Under the pieces are notes generated by a model. The model was given only the letters and a program-made list of their open reading frames with translations. It had not been told where the DNA came from and did no database searches. Shown here piece by piece: positions 8,707-17,646 of a DNA stretch of 31,464 nt (positions within the stretch are counted from its first letter, which is position 1; each line of letters begins with the position of its first letter). Origin of the DNA: CAYWKU01 sp964459325 (lineage in GTDB: Bacteria; RBG-13-61-14; CAYWKU01); assembly GCA_964459325.1 (NCBI GenBank), contig CAYWKU010000040.1, positions 1-31,464 of the forward strand, written 5' to 3'. Made by a program: the position numbers and the translations under genes.

Positions 8707-9310
8707 CGAGGTGGGAAATATCATTAAGGCCAATGACTACAGGCCAACCTCCACTGAAATCCACGGAAGTGACGCTTGCCGGGGTCAGCCGGAACCGTCG
8801 AAAGTTGGCGATGGGCATGTCGAGCATTTTACAAACCAGCGTGGAAAGGGTAAGGTTGTGACTCACTATTACCAGTTTATCCCCCTTTACGTGGAACGAT
8901 TTTATCCTCTCCACGGCCATCCAACCCCTTTCCTGGGCGTAGCTCAAACTCTCACCGCCCGGTATCAGGGTATCGGCCGGATTTTCAAACCAGCATTTAA
9001 TAAGCTCGGGCATAGATTGAGCCATGGTAGCCATGTCCATGCCTTCCAACTCTCCCTGGTCCATCTCCATAAGCCCCGGCTCGGTATATATCCCCACTTT
9101 CTGTTGGGGCAAAGCTATGGCCTTCGCGGTTTCCATGGCTCGAATCATGGGGCTGGCGTAAATGCCGTTCAACTCCATGCCGGAGAACTTTTCCCCCAGC
9201 GCCGCCGCCTGGCGCCTGCCGAGTTCGTTCAAAGGCAGGTCGGTTGTTCCCTGACATCGCCTCTGCTCGTTGTATTCGGTGTTGCCGTGCCTTACAAAAT
9301 ACAATATCAA
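8690..9310 (-). CDS. Histidine phosphatase family protein (phosphoglycerate mutase/CobC-like)
   Basis: A 206-residue branch-1 histidine phosphatase. The catalytic RHG motif is at 7-9 (phosphohistidine His8), Arg near 57 lies in ASPMIRAMETA, the acid is Glu82 in EMDQGELEG, and the second histidine is His151 in IVSHN. Family members dephosphorylate small metabolites such as alpha-ribazole phosphate or phosphoglycerate; the substrate is not readable here. The start is taken as TTG at 9310: GGAG (9321-9318) lies 7 bases upstream, and TTG overlaps the TGA of the preceding gene as TTGA. An upstream in-frame TTG at 9334 has no ribosome binding site. Confidence 0.9.
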   Translation of the reverse strand: MILYFVRHGNTEYNEQRRCQGTTDLPLNELGRRQAAALGEKFSGMELNGIYASPMIRAMETAKAIALPQQKVGIYTEPGLMEMDQGELEGMDMATMAQSMPELIKCWFENPADTLIPGGESLSYAQERGWMAVERIKSFHVKGDKLVIVSHNLTLSTLVCKMLDMPIANFRRFRLTPASVTSVDFSGGWPVVIGLNDISHLDGLRG

Positions 9311-10389
9311 AGGCCTTCTCCGAGCTTTTTGCAATTCAAATAAACCAGCGTCGAGTATTCGTCGAAATGTCTGCTGTTATCCATGTAGTCGTCATCCCGG
9401 CCCCAGTGGCTTGATTTCCTGAGCAATTCCGGGATGCTCTTTTTGGGCGGCTTGAAAACCATTCCCAGTTGCTTGTACGAATCGTCTTCTATGGGGGCCG
9501 AAGCCGCCGTTATACCCTTTAGTATCCACCGCAGGTTATGCAGGCTGCTCGGCCTCATATACTGCCCCAGCCCGGAGAAGTCGGTTATACCTTCGGCAAT
9601 TCTTACTCCCCGCCCTTCGTGGGGATAAATGTCTATAACTTCATAGCTTTTCAGCCGGTCGGGAGGAGCGGAGGGCGCGCTTTTCTTTTTCCTCTTCGTC
9701 TGGTCACCGACAGGTTTTCTCTGAATGCGGCCTTTCACCACCAGGTACGCATCACTCCATCCCATACTCACGGGCTCTTCCTTTTCGTCGCCCTCGAACT
9801 TCAATCCCCCGGTCACAAGGGAAACTTTCCTGGCCAGCAGGCGCGGAGGCGCCTCGGCGAACTGCTCCTCGGTAACCGAGTATGCGTCCAGCCCGATTTC
9901 CAGCAGGCCGCTTACCAGCGCCCTGGCCCGCTCGGCCCGGGCGGATTTCTTGATAATCATGGGCACCCCGGCGGCAAGCTTGGTGCGTACCGTGTATCCT
10001 TCCATACCCAGTATTTCCGCTGCCTTTTTCGCAAGTTCGGCGTCAATTTCCTCCACGGGAGCCACCACAACCCAGAAATGCTTCTTCTCCTCCCGGAGCG
10101 TTTTCTTCTTGCCACCGCTTATAACCTGGAACTGAGCCTTCTGCTCGGCGGGCGAAGTCTTCCCCGTCTCCTCATCCCCTGATGCCGCTTCCCGCGCCGG
10201 TTTTTCAGAAGGCGACTCCTCGCCCGACTTCCCTTTCTTTTCTTTCTCGGAAAGGAAGCGCTGAGCCATCTCCTTCACTTCGTCGGAGACCTCCACTTTC
10301 TTGGCTCCCTCCAGGGAAGCGTAGCAATAAATGCAGTTGGCCGCGGCGTCCGCGTTGGGCCTTCCGCAATTTGGACAACTAACCGCCAT
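9307..10389 (-). CDS. Unknown zinc-ribbon protein
   Basis: 360 residues, not recognised as a named family. It opens with a short zinc ribbon (C5, C8, C19, C22: CPNCGRPN...CIYC). A long, charged, low-complexity linker follows (about 35-100, rich in Lys, Glu, Ser). Residues about 103-180 (FWVVVAPVEEIDAELAKKAAEILGMEGYTVRTKL) look like an alpha/beta domain reminiscent of SPOR-like or signal-sensing folds, and may occur twice. A C-terminal soluble domain ends at 360. No membrane segment is visible. No Shine-Dalgarno sequence precedes the ATG. It is translationally coupled to the phosphatase gene through a TTGA overlap. It may be a cytoplasmic regulator, but this is a guess. Confidence 0.75.
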   Translation of the reverse strand: MAVSCPNCGRPNADAAANCIYCYASLEGAKKVEVSDEVKEMAQRFLSEKEKKGKSGEESPSEKPAREAASGDEETGKTSPAEQKAQFQVISGGKKKTLREEKKHFWVVVAPVEEIDAELAKKAAEILGMEGYTVRTKLAAGVPMIIKKSARAERARALVSGLLEIGLDAYSVTEEQFAEAPPRLLARKVSLVTGGLKFEGDEKEEPVSMGWSDAYLVVKGRIQRKPVGDQTKRKKKSAPSAPPDRLKSYEVIDIYPHEGRGVRIAEGITDFSGLGQYMRPSSLHNLRWILKGITAASAPIEDDSYKQLGMVFKPPKKSIPELLRKSSHWGRDDDYMDNSRHFDEYSTLVYLNCKKLGEGL

Positions 10390-10447
10390 ATTTAATAAGA
10401 TAACATAACTTCAATGGGTAATAAATCGGGAAAGGATATATCGCCAT

Positions 10448-10515
10448 GGTAGGGGCGACACTCTTGTCGCCCGTTCCACGGCGGTTTTATGCCCGACAGG
10501 AGTGTCGGGCCTACC
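10448..10515. repeat. REP-like inverted pair of hairpins, copy 1
   Basis: Two 25-base units face each other (10448-10472 on +, 10491-10515 on -). Each begins GGTAGG and then forms a 7-bp stem with a 4-base loop: GGCGACA-CTCT-TGTCGCC and, read on the minus strand, CCCGACA-CTCC-TGTCGGG. The gap between units is 18 bases. A second pair lies at 21007-21065 with different but still complementary stems. It lies between two same-strand genes. Confidence 0.8.
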
Positions 10516-10531
10516 AGAGGGCGGGTTGTTC

Positions 10532-11371
10532 TTAACCACCCCGCTCGATTTGGTCGTAGAAATCCAGCACCAGTTTCCCCCATTGCTCGGGCTTTTCCAC
10601 CGGGGGTACGTGCCCGGAGCCGGGGATTATCTCGAGCCGGGAGCCCTTTATCGCCTCGTATAAAGCCTCCTGGGTAGGAAGGGGCGTCAACACGTCCTTA
10701 TCTCCCACGATTATAAGGGTCGGGGCCGTTATCCGTGCCAGGCGCTCATGCGCGTTTTCCGGCGGATTCTCCATGAAATCCAGGAAAATGCCCCGGACGG
10801 TGCGAGCGTATCCGACACCGCGGTCGTTCTTTATCCTTTCCTTCACCATATCAACCACGTCCGGTCTCTCGCGGATGAATTCCTCCGCGAACATCAACGA
10901 TATGGTGGTGTCCGCCAGCCGCTCCCTGCCGTATTTTTCGGCAATATGAGCCGAGGCCTCGAACATCTGCCGCTGCTGCTCCCGCTGCTCCGGGGCCTGC
11001 TTGTGAGGCATCCCTGCCGAGTCCGACAGCACCAGGGACCTGGTCGCTTCGGGATGGGCAATAGCGAACCGCCACGAAATCCAGCCGCCCATGCTCAACC
11101 CGGCGATGTGAGCCTTCTCGATTCCGAGATAATCCATAAGCCCGTTCAGGTCCTGGACAAACCGGTCTATAGAATATCCCTCTTCTGTTGTCTCGGAGCG
11201 CCCGTGACCCCGCACGTCCCATATCACCACCTTGTGCTTTTTCCTGAACTCCGGCACCTGGAAGGCCCACATGGTGCTGTCGCCGCCCAGCCCGTGGGTC
11301 AACACCACCGGGTATCCTTCGCCGTGCACTTCGTAATAAAGTCCGGCTCCGTTTATTTCCGCTTCGGGCAT
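10532..11371 (-). CDS. Alpha/beta hydrolase
   Basis: A 279-residue alpha/beta-hydrolase-fold enzyme of the 3-oxoadipate enol-lactonase/haloperoxidase-like type. The oxyanion-hole HG motif THGLGG is at 25-30, the nucleophile Ser93 is in GLSMGG, the acid is Asp226 in GDKD, and the base is His254 in GSGHVPP. No signal peptide is seen, so it is cytoplasmic. The substrate is unknown. GGAGGGG is placed well before the ATG. It follows the pilin-like lipoprotein gene by 48 bases on the same strand, without an obvious functional link. Confidence 0.93.
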   Translation of the reverse strand: MPEAEINGAGLYYEVHGEGYPVVLTHGLGGDSTMWAFQVPEFRKKHKVVIWDVRGHGRSETTEEGYSIDRFVQDLNGLMDYLGIEKAHIAGLSMGGWISWRFAIAHPEATRSLVLSDSAGMPHKQAPEQREQQRQMFEASAHIAEKYGRERLADTTISLMFAEEFIRERPDVVDMVKERIKNDRGVGYARTVRGIFLDFMENPPENAHERLARITAPTLIIVGDKDVLTPLPTQEALYEAIKGSRLEIIPGSGHVPPVEKPEQWGKLVLDFYDQIERGG

Positions 11372-11419
11372 ACCGACCCCTCCTCTCCCTTTTTCCGCTC
11401 GACAAAACGTTAGATGGCT

Positions 11420-11854
11420 TTACCAATCGTTCCGCAGGTGTTTCAACCGCTTGCTCTGGTCCACTCTCCAGATGTCCAGGTCGGGGTCGTTGTCCAGATT
11501 TGCTACGGCATAGGCGGTGAATCCGTTTTCGCTCACTTTCGGCGGAGCCAGGTCTTCGGGCAACTTCCTCGGCCCCTTCCTGCCCACTATGACGTCGTCG
11601 CCCATGAAGTAGCTGTAACGCCGCTCGCCTCCGCTTACCGAAAAGCCCACGCGGTTGAAGGTTTTCCCGTATTTCCGGGCGGTGGCGTTGTAGCCGGCCT
11701 GGGCCGCCACCAGGGCCTGGAGGTTGATTTTCGCCTCCACCTGCTTGGCCTTCATGGTATCCTTCTTTCGGGCCTCGTATTCCTTCTCGCAACCCGCCGA
11801 AAACGTCGCCGCAATCGCCAATAACGCTACACAAAGAAATTTTTCATGCTTCAC
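11420..11854 (-). CDS. Pilin-like lipoprotein
   Basis: 144 residues. The signal peptide ends in lipobox FSAGC with Cys22. Residues 35-65 (AKQVEAKINLQALVAAQAGYNA) resemble the helix seen after the N-terminus of type IV pilin/pseudopilin-like proteins of deltaproteobacteria, and the end (DNDPDLDIWRVDQSK) resembles their C-terminal region. There is no prepilin peptidase site, so it is likely a lipid-anchored relative and not a pilus subunit. The start is GTG at 11854, with GGGAGG 7 bases upstream. Residues 22-35 are highly charged. Confidence 0.75.
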   Translation of the reverse strand: MKHEKFLCVALLAIAATFSAGCEKEYEARKKDTMKAKQVEAKINLQALVAAQAGYNATARKYGKTFNRVGFSVSGGERRYSYFMGDDVIVGRKGPRKLPEDLAPPKVSENGFTAYAVANLDNDPDLDIWRVDQSKRLKHLRNDW

Positions 11855-11948
11855 GACAGAACCTCCCGTTTGTGTCCGCTAAATCCTTTCTCCATATCCT
11901 TAACCCTATTTTTCAATAAATACAAGTCCTTAATATGTTTTCCCGCCT

Positions 11949-12692
11949 TCAATGCCCCATCATCCGCCTGATTTTCTGGATTCCGGTGAATGAATGGTAG
12001 GTTATCTGCTCACGGCTGAAGCGGTACTCCCCGCCGTACACGCAAGCCTCCCTGGCTGCGCAACGCATCTCGCAGCGGGAATCGAAAAGCCTGGCCCCGA
12101 GACACTTCTGAACGTTGCAACCCTCCCGGCTGACCGCGCCGGCGGGACATTCTTCGATGCAGGGTGCTTCGCATCCGGCGCAAGGCTCGAAATCCTCGAG
12201 CGGCGGGTCAGGCTCCAGTTCCGCGTCCAGTATTATCGCCCCCCGGAAGCTGAGCCACGGCCCGTACTCGGGATGCACCACCACCCCCACCAGGCCCATC
12301 TTGCCGAACCCGCACGCCGGCGCCCACGACTGAAACGGCAGCCACCCGCAAGCCTCCTGCCGCCAAGGATAAACCGCACGCGCGCGAAGGCCGGAACCCG
12401 CCAGCTCTTCCACGGCGGCCTCTATCGCCTCCGCCGACAGGTCATCCACAGGGTCGCGGTGGCCGTCGTACTTCGACGGGTCGGCCTCCATGTCCGCCTG
12501 CAATATCTCCCACATCCGTCCGCCGTAGTTTCCTATCATCACGACGGAGCCGGCTCCGGGCATGAGGTTGTGCACCTTCAACGGGCCCGCCATGGCCTCG
12601 TTCGCGCGCTCTGCCGATAAAACCTTTATAAGATTAAGGCCGAAAGGTGAGCAATTTCCGTTTATTATTCGAAGAATTTCACGCTTGTTCAT
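11949..12692 (-). CDS. QueG-like 4Fe-4S protein
   Basis: 247 residues. The C-terminal part has a ferredoxin-like cluster motif C171-xx-C174-xxx-C178-xxx-C182-P and five further Cys (192, 197, 207, 211, 217) that could bind a second cluster. The N-terminal part (about 40-165: HNLMPGAGSVVMIGN, GLVGVVVHPEYGPWLSFRG) resembles the B12-binding region of epoxyqueuosine reductase and its relatives. It is shorter than QueG (about 300-380) and the second cluster spacing is unusual, so I call it QueG-like and not QueG. ATG at 12692 is preferred over an upstream in-frame start at 12779 because AAGGA lies 5 bases before it. Confidence 0.75.
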   Translation of the reverse strand: MNKREILRIINGNCSPFGLNLIKVLSAERANEAMAGPLKVHNLMPGAGSVVMIGNYGGRMWEILQADMEADPSKYDGHRDPVDDLSAEAIEAAVEELAGSGLRARAVYPWRQEACGWLPFQSWAPACGFGKMGLVGVVVHPEYGPWLSFRGAIILDAELEPDPPLEDFEPCAGCEAPCIEECPAGAVSREGCNVQKCLGARLFDSRCEMRCAAREACVYGGEYRFSREQITYHSFTGIQKIRRMMGH

Positions 12693-13165
12693 GGTTCCTT
12701 TAATAATCAATGAAATGGATAATCGACAATCCACTCCTCGCTCGGGAATTTTGTTTACTTTGAGCATAAATTTTACCACAATACCCGTCGTTAGACTAAT
12801 AGAGCGTCGCTTCCTGCCGAAAATCCGGGAATGAAAATTTTTCGAGGCCGTTGCAGAATTGATTATGCCGTAACGCCCGGACGGGCAAATAGAGGTTGCT
12901 TAAAATCAAGTGCTTACAAGATGCCACCGAAACGGTGTCGTTACGTTCTTTATATTCTGCAACGGTCTCTTTTCATCAAATTTTCAAGCATTCAACTCGA
13001 CCAGTTGCAATTGTAACAGTATTGCATCAGCTTTATTGTATTCCAACATTCTTTCAAATCACTCTATGACATCACCCGAGCCGAAAAAAAGGAAATAATA
13101 AAATGGAACGGATAAACACTGTTTTAGAAATGTTAATAATAAATTCTTCACCCGGAGGAGATGGT
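12693..13165. other. Gene-free gap with a short inverted-repeat element
   Basis: This gap lies between the divergent QueG-like and antiporter genes. It is AT-rich, so it should hold both promoters, but no convincing -35/-10 pair stands out. A 126-base element with inverted ends lies at 12844-12969. AAGGA at 13089-13093 precedes an alternative antiporter start at 13103. Confidence 0.5.
12844..12969. mobile_element. Short terminal-inverted-repeat element (MITE-like), copy 1
   Basis: The left end GAGGCCGTTGCAGAAT (12844-12859) and right end ATTCTGCAACGGTCTC (12954-12969) are inverted copies with one mismatch in 16. It is too short to code for a transposase. The same ends bound 30219-30414, but the interiors differ. 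No clear target-site duplication is seen. Confidence 0.5.
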
Positions 13166-14887
13166 ATGGGATTGGTGTCCACCATCGGCATTGCTGTAAT
13201 AGCGGCGGCGGTCCTGGTGGTCATATTCAGTCGCCTGAAACAACCGGCGCTGTTGGCCTTTATCGTAGCGGGCCTTTTACTCGGCTTCTTTGCAAGGCCG
13301 ATGATAAGCGGCTCGATTCACATCATGGAAGATGTTTCACACTTGGGATTGGTGTTTCTGCTTTTCATCATCGGCCTGGAAATGAACCTGAAGGGCATAC
13401 TTCAACTGGGACCACGCGTGGCCGCCGCTCTGCTTTTGCAGGCCCCGATGGCCATAGCGTTTATATTGGGATTGCAGTGGCTTTTCGATACGGTGGGTTG
13501 GCAAATCCCCGGCCTGGCACACGGAAAAGCGGGGTGGTTTTATTTTGCAGTAGCCACCAGTTTAGGCAGCACCGCGGTGGTTGTAAGGCTTTTGGGCGAA
13601 AAGTTTGACCTTGATTCCCAGGCGGGAAAGACCACGGTGCTCACGCTCATTGCTCAAGACATCTGGGCGGTACTCGCCCTGTCATACGTTTTGTCCCAAA
13701 CTTCGGGTGAAAAAACCGGCGGCGTCGAGGCGCTTTTCATATTCGGCTCTGCGGCAGTGCTGGCCGTTTTGCTGATACTTGTCGCAAAATATGTGGTGTC
13801 GAGGATAATGACATATCTGGCAAAAGCCCCGGACCTTATAGCGCTGGTGGCAATCGGATGGTGTTTCACGTGCGCCTCGGCACTGGCATGGGTGGGGTTG
13901 TCGGCTGAAATGGGGGCCCTGATAGCGGGATTGAGTTTGGGCAGTCTTGCCGTGGCGACAGAAGTTCTGGCGAAGGTGTCAAGCCTCAGAGATTTCTTTA
14001 TGGCCTTATTTTTCGTGTCTCTGGGCATGTCTTTGCCTCCACCCGATGCGAGTATCATAATATCGGCGGCAGCGCTGGTCTTGTTTACAATTTTGACGAG
14101 AGCGCTGCTTTTCCTTCCTTCGCTTATTGCCGCCCGCCTGGGTCCTATTGTGTCATTGACAACGGTTATAAATCTCAGCCAGTTAAGCGAATTTACCCTG
14201 CTTATAGTACCTATAGGTTACGCAAGCGGCGCGCTCAGCATCGAGGAAACCTCGACTATCTCATACGCACTTATGCTGTCTGTGTTGCTCTCCTCCTATT
14301 CCATAAAAAACAATTATCGGCTTGCAGCATATATAGCTTCGCGTCTCGGACTGAAAGGAAGAACAACCCGCGAAAAGAGAAGCGTGGCCGGAGTGGAGGG
14401 CGACCAAAAAGGATATGAACACGGAGCGGAAATAATAATGCTCGGATATTTTCTCAATACCGAAGCTCTAATCCGGCGCCTGAAAGCCGAAACCCCCGAT
14501 TTGCTCTCGAAAATACTGGTTATTGATTATAACCTGCAAAATCATCCTCAAATAGCCGCCCACGGAGTCAGAATAGCCTATGGAGATATAAGCAATCCCG
14601 ACACCTTGCGACATTTTGGTATCGAAAAGGCAAAAGTGGCAATTTCTACCATAAGCGATACATTTCTGAGGGGCACAAGCAACGAAAAACTGCTTAAGTG
14701 GCTCAAGTTGATAAACCCGAATATCGTTTTTATCGGTACTTCCGACAAAAATGAACTGGCCGAAGACATGGTAAAACACGGCGCGTTCGCCTGCGTCTGT
14801 CCCCCAGAAGAAGCCGCTCCTAAATTCATCGAATACACCCGGAAAGCGCTTGAAAAATGGAAGCATTCGACATTGGAAGAATCATAA
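13166..14887 (+). CDS. Kef-type cation/proton antiporter (CPA2) with TrkA-N/RCK-like domain
   Basis: 573 residues. About 12 hydrophobic segments fill residues 1-390, with the CPA2 hallmarks GLVFLLFIIGLEMN, ATSLGSTAVVVRLL and SAEMGALIAGLSLGS. Residues about 420-560 form a Rossmann-like regulatory domain like TrkA-N, but its first loop is LGYFLNTE, lacking the usual GxGxxG, so NAD binding may be lost or altered. Relatives exchange K+ or Na+ for protons. Two starts are possible: ATG 13103 (AAGGA 9 bases upstream) and ATG 13166 (GGAGGAG 5 bases upstream). I choose 13166 because its N-terminus matches the family and its ribosome binding site is stronger. Confidence 0.9.
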   Translation: MGLVSTIGIAVIAAAVLVVIFSRLKQPALLAFIVAGLLLGFFARPMISGSIHIMEDVSHLGLVFLLFIIGLEMNLKGILQLGPRVAAALLLQAPMAIAFILGLQWLFDTVGWQIPGLAHGKAGWFYFAVATSLGSTAVVVRLLGEKFDLDSQAGKTTVLTLIAQDIWAVLALSYVLSQTSGEKTGGVEALFIFGSAAVLAVLLILVAKYVVSRIMTYLAKAPDLIALVAIGWCFTCASALAWVGLSAEMGALIAGLSLGSLAVATEVLAKVSSLRDFFMALFFVSLGMSLPPPDASIIISAAALVLFTILTRALLFLPSLIAARLGPIVSLTTVINLSQLSEFTLLIVPIGYASGALSIEETSTISYALMLSVLLSSYSIKNNYRLAAYIASRLGLKGRTTREKRSVAGVEGDQKGYEHGAEIIMLGYFLNTEALIRRLKAETPDLLSKILVIDYNLQNHPQIAAHGVRIAYGDISNPDTLRHFGIEKAKVAISTISDTFLRGTSNEKLLKWLKLINPNIVFIGTSDKNELAEDMVKHGAFACVCPPEEAAPKFIEYTRKALEKWKHSTLEES

Positions 14888-15040
14888 GGCTGCTCGAGCC
14901 CCACCGGTACCCCGAGGTGGTCATCGTCACCACCGCCCACCACAAAGCGTCGCCCACGCTGCCGAATGCGGGGTTCCCGAACAAATGTTCCGCAGGGTGG
15001 CCCGTCTATACGTCGGGGTCGTCCGCCAGAACTACAAGAG

Positions 15041-15113
15041 GGTAGCCGGGCTTAAAGCGTAAGCCCGGCGCCGAAGGCACGGGAGAAATCGTCTCCGGTG
15101 AGCTTCGCTCACC
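15041..15113 (+). repeat. Dispersed hairpin-chain repeat, copy 1
   Basis: It starts GGTAGCCGGGCTTAAAGCG and folds into a 10-bp stem, GCCGGGCTTA/TAAGCCCGGC. It ends in a second hairpin, GGTGAG-CTTCG-CTCACC. A second copy lies at 30442-30520 with the same first stem and a changed but still paired last stem. It lies in the 290-base gap before ligA. Confidence 0.7.
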
Positions 15114-15179
15114 TATAAACCGGGCCGGGCGCCCAGCCGTTGAAAACATCACCGGAGGGGATTATATTGCAAATTGAAA

Positions 15180-17180
15180 ATGTCTTCCGATTACGAAAAG
15201 GCTAAAGCCCGCGCGGAAAAGCTGCGCCGGGAGCTTAACTACCACAACTGGCGCTACTACACACTCGACAACCCCGAAATCAGCGACGCGCAGTACGACA
15301 CCCTCTTCCGTGAGCTTGCCCGGCTGGAGGAGAAGTACCCCGACCTCCTTACCCCCGACTCGCCCACGCAAAGGGTGGGCGGGCCGCCGTCCGAAGCGTT
15401 CACTCCCGTCGAGCACGCGGTACCCATGTTGAGCCTTTCCAACGTGGACAGGGAGGAGGATTTTCTCGAATTTCACCGCCGCGCGGCTCAGGGTCTCGAA
15501 ACCGACAAAGTCGAATACATCGCCGAGCCCAAATTCGACGGCGTCAGCGTGGAGCTGGTCTACGAAGACGGCGTGCTGGTGCACGGCTCCACTCGCGGGG
15601 ACGGAGAAACGGGGGAGGAGATAACCTCCAACATCAAAACCATCCCCACCGTGCCGTTGAGGCTCCTGGAGGATAAAAATCCGCCGCCGTTGATAGACGT
15701 TCGCGGCGAAGTGCTCATATCCGTCGAAAATTTCAGAAAACTTAACGAGAAGCAAGAAGCCGAAGGCGGCAAGATGTTCGCCAACCCCCGCAATGCGGCG
15801 GCGGGCAGCTTGAGGCAGCTCGACCCCAAAATCCCCGCCTCTCGTCCGCTGGAGATTTTCGCGTGGGGCGTCGGGCGCATGGAGGCGGAGGTCAAAACCC
15901 AGTCGGAGCTTTTGAAGGCTTACAAAAAATGGGGACTGCGCGTTTACGACGATGTGGTGCTGTGCAAAGGCCCCGACCAGGTGCTCAAATATTACAACAG
16001 GATACTCGAAGGCCGCCATTCGTCGCCCTACGAGATGGACGGCATCGTGGTGAAGGTCAACGATTTCGGTAAGCAGCGACAGCTCGGCGTCCGCAGCCGC
16101 AGCCCCCGATGGGCCACCGCGTATAAATTTCCCCCCAGCGAAGAAGTTACCCGCATCAAGTCCATCGATGTACAGGTGGGCAGAACCGGAGCCATCACGC
16201 CGGTGGCCAGGTTGGAGCCGGTGCAGGTCAGCGGGGTGACCGTGCAGAACGCCACGCTGCACAACCAGGACGAAATAGACAGAAAAGACGTCAGGGTCGG
16301 CGATTACGCGGTAGTGCGGCGGGCGGGGGACGTTATACCGGAAGTGGTAAAAGTTATCAAGGAGAAGCGTACCGGCAACGAAAAGAAGTACAAAATTCCC
16401 GATAAATGCCCCGCGTGCGGGTCGAAAGTGGTCAGGGAAGACGAGGCAATTCACCGCTGCATAAACCTCTCATGCCCCGCTCAAACGGTGGAGCGAATAA
16501 AGTTTTTCGCATCCCGCGGCGCAATGGACATTGACGGACTCGGCGACAAGATAGTACGGCAGCTTTTCGATAAGGGGCTGGTACGGGGTCCCGCCGACCT
16601 GTATCACCTGTCGAAGGAGCAGCTTGCATCCCTCGAGCGACTGGCCGACAAGAGCGCCGGGAATCTTATGGATGCGCTGGAGAAAAGCAAGCACACCACC
16701 CTGGCGCGGTTTCTGTACGCTCTGGGAATCCGCCACGTCGGGGAACACACCGCCAAGCTGCTGGCGGACACCTTCGGGGCGCTGGAGGAGATTGAAAAGG
16801 CCTCAATCGAGGAACTGGAGGCGGTGCACGAAATCGGCCCGGAAGTCGCTCGCAGCGTGAAGGACTTCTTCGAGCAAACCGAAAACCTGGAAGCCGTTGA
16901 CAGACTCCTCGAGGCGGGCATAACTTTCGAGGAACCCGAAAAAGGCGCCCGGGAGCAGAAGTTCCGGGGGAAAACCTTCGTACTCACAGGCACGCTCGAC
17001 GGCTACTCCCGAAACGAAGCCAAAGCCGAAATCGAAGCCCGGGGCGGAAGGGTATCGTCAAGCGTAAGCTCGAAGACCGACTACGTCGTCGCCGGCGCCG
17101 AGCCCGGCTCCAAGCTGGACAAGGCCAAAAAGCTCGGGGTCACCGTCCTCGACGAAAAAACCTTCCGGGAAATGCTTTAA
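15180..17180 (+). CDS. ligA: NAD-dependent DNA ligase LigA
   Basis: A 666-residue protein of full family length that seals nicks in duplex DNA using NAD. In order: domain Ia with NYHNWRYYTLD (20-30), adenylation domain with catalytic Lys118 in EPKFDG, OB fold, a four-Cys zinc finger starting CPACGSK (about 406) and ending SCPAQ, helix-hairpin-helix repeats (about 450-570, with GIRHVGEHTA) and a C-terminal BRCT domain (about 588-666, GKTFVLTGTLDGYSR). All key residues are present. ATG at 15180 is chosen; an in-frame TTG at 15174 is possible. GGAGGGG (15154-15160) lies 19 and 13 bases upstream of these two, both rather long spacings. It appears to be monocistronic. Confidence 0.98.
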   Translation: MSSDYEKAKARAEKLRRELNYHNWRYYTLDNPEISDAQYDTLFRELARLEEKYPDLLTPDSPTQRVGGPPSEAFTPVEHAVPMLSLSNVDREEDFLEFHRRAAQGLETDKVEYIAEPKFDGVSVELVYEDGVLVHGSTRGDGETGEEITSNIKTIPTVPLRLLEDKNPPPLIDVRGEVLISVENFRKLNEKQEAEGGKMFANPRNAAAGSLRQLDPKIPASRPLEIFAWGVGRMEAEVKTQSELLKAYKKWGLRVYDDVVLCKGPDQVLKYYNRILEGRHSSPYEMDGIVVKVNDFGKQRQLGVRSRSPRWATAYKFPPSEEVTRIKSIDVQVGRTGAITPVARLEPVQVSGVTVQNATLHNQDEIDRKDVRVGDYAVVRRAGDVIPEVVKVIKEKRTGNEKKYKIPDKCPACGSKVVREDEAIHRCINLSCPAQTVERIKFFASRGAMDIDGLGDKIVRQLFDKGLVRGPADLYHLSKEQLASLERLADKSAGNLMDALEKSKHTTLARFLYALGIRHVGEHTAKLLADTFGALEEIEKASIEELEAVHEIGPEVARSVKDFFEQTENLEAVDRLLEAGITFEEPEKGAREQKFRGKTFVLTGTLDGYSRNEAKAEIEARGGRVSSSVSSKTDYVVAGAEPGSKLDKAKKLGVTVLDEKTFREML

Positions 17181-17241
17181 CCTATCGTTTTTTCATGGTT
17201 TTATGGGAGTACCCCGGTTCAACCCTGTCCAATAAAAGATG

Positions 17242-17255
17242 CCGTTGCAGAATTG
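17242..17255 (+). repeat. Island-bounding motif, left copy
   Basis: CCGTTGCAGAATTG matches the inner 12 bases of the ends of the elements at 12844 and 30219. The inverted counterpart ATTTTGCAACGG lies at 20562-20573, and together they bracket the Rhs genes. Confidence 0.5.
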
Positions 17256-17343
17256 CTTTTATGGCAGCGCCGACGCTTTTCCCTCCTCGTAAAATCGGCA
17301 ACTGCTCAATATGCAACTCAAAATCTTTATACCACATTTCCCC

Positions 17344-17391
17344 GTGGCTTCGCCACCCACCTAGCCTGCGGCAAGGTGAGTACCCGGTGGG
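17344..17391 (+). repeat. Hairpin-chain repeat fragment
   Basis: GTGGC-TTC-GCCAC (17344-17356) is followed by CCCACC (17356-17361), which can pair with GGTGGG (17386-17391). The part CTAGCCTGCGGCAAGG to TACCC aligns with 30541-30571, so this is a shortened relative of the 30442-30570 repeat. Confidence 0.5.
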
Positions 17392-17646
17392 TCAGCGACG
17401 CCACATTGTATCATTCCCACCGATATACTTCATCAGAACTGAATCCAACCTGAATCCCCGGATACTCGCTCAAAATCGAGATGGGGTATAGGGACTATGA
17501 TGGGGGTATAGCAGCGCAGGGGACGAGTGGGGAGATTCGGAAGATAAATGAATTGATTAAATCTTTTAACCTAGCTCACTACGAACAGAAAAAGGGAAGC
17601 GCAAGCCTGGACAATGCGAGCCGCTCTCAAACAAAAACGATTGCCA

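Larger units (their letters stand above)
17181..17646. other. Gene-free gap at the ligA side of the Rhs island
   Basis: It holds the left copy of the island-bounding motif (17242-17255), a hairpin repeat fragment (17344-17391) and AT-rich DNA. An open frame of about 60 codons near its end shows no recognisable protein and no good ribosome binding site. Confidence 0.5.

Noticed and set aside
11949..12692. True epoxyqueuosine reductase QueG
   Set aside because: It is shorter, with atypical second-cluster spacing, and lacks the family's C-terminal region; kept only as QueG-like.
12844..12969. Integron attC site
   Set aside because: The inverted ends do not contain the RYYYAAC/GTTRRRY cores, and no integrase is nearby.
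14857..15062. Possible small gene after the antiporter
   Set aside because: Both open frames overlap the antiporter end and run into the hairpin repeat; there is no protein-like pattern.
15162..16454. 430-codon open frame on the minus strand
   Set aside because: It is antisense to ligA, whose protein is unmistakable; the His/Val/Gly-rich translation is typical of a shadow frame.
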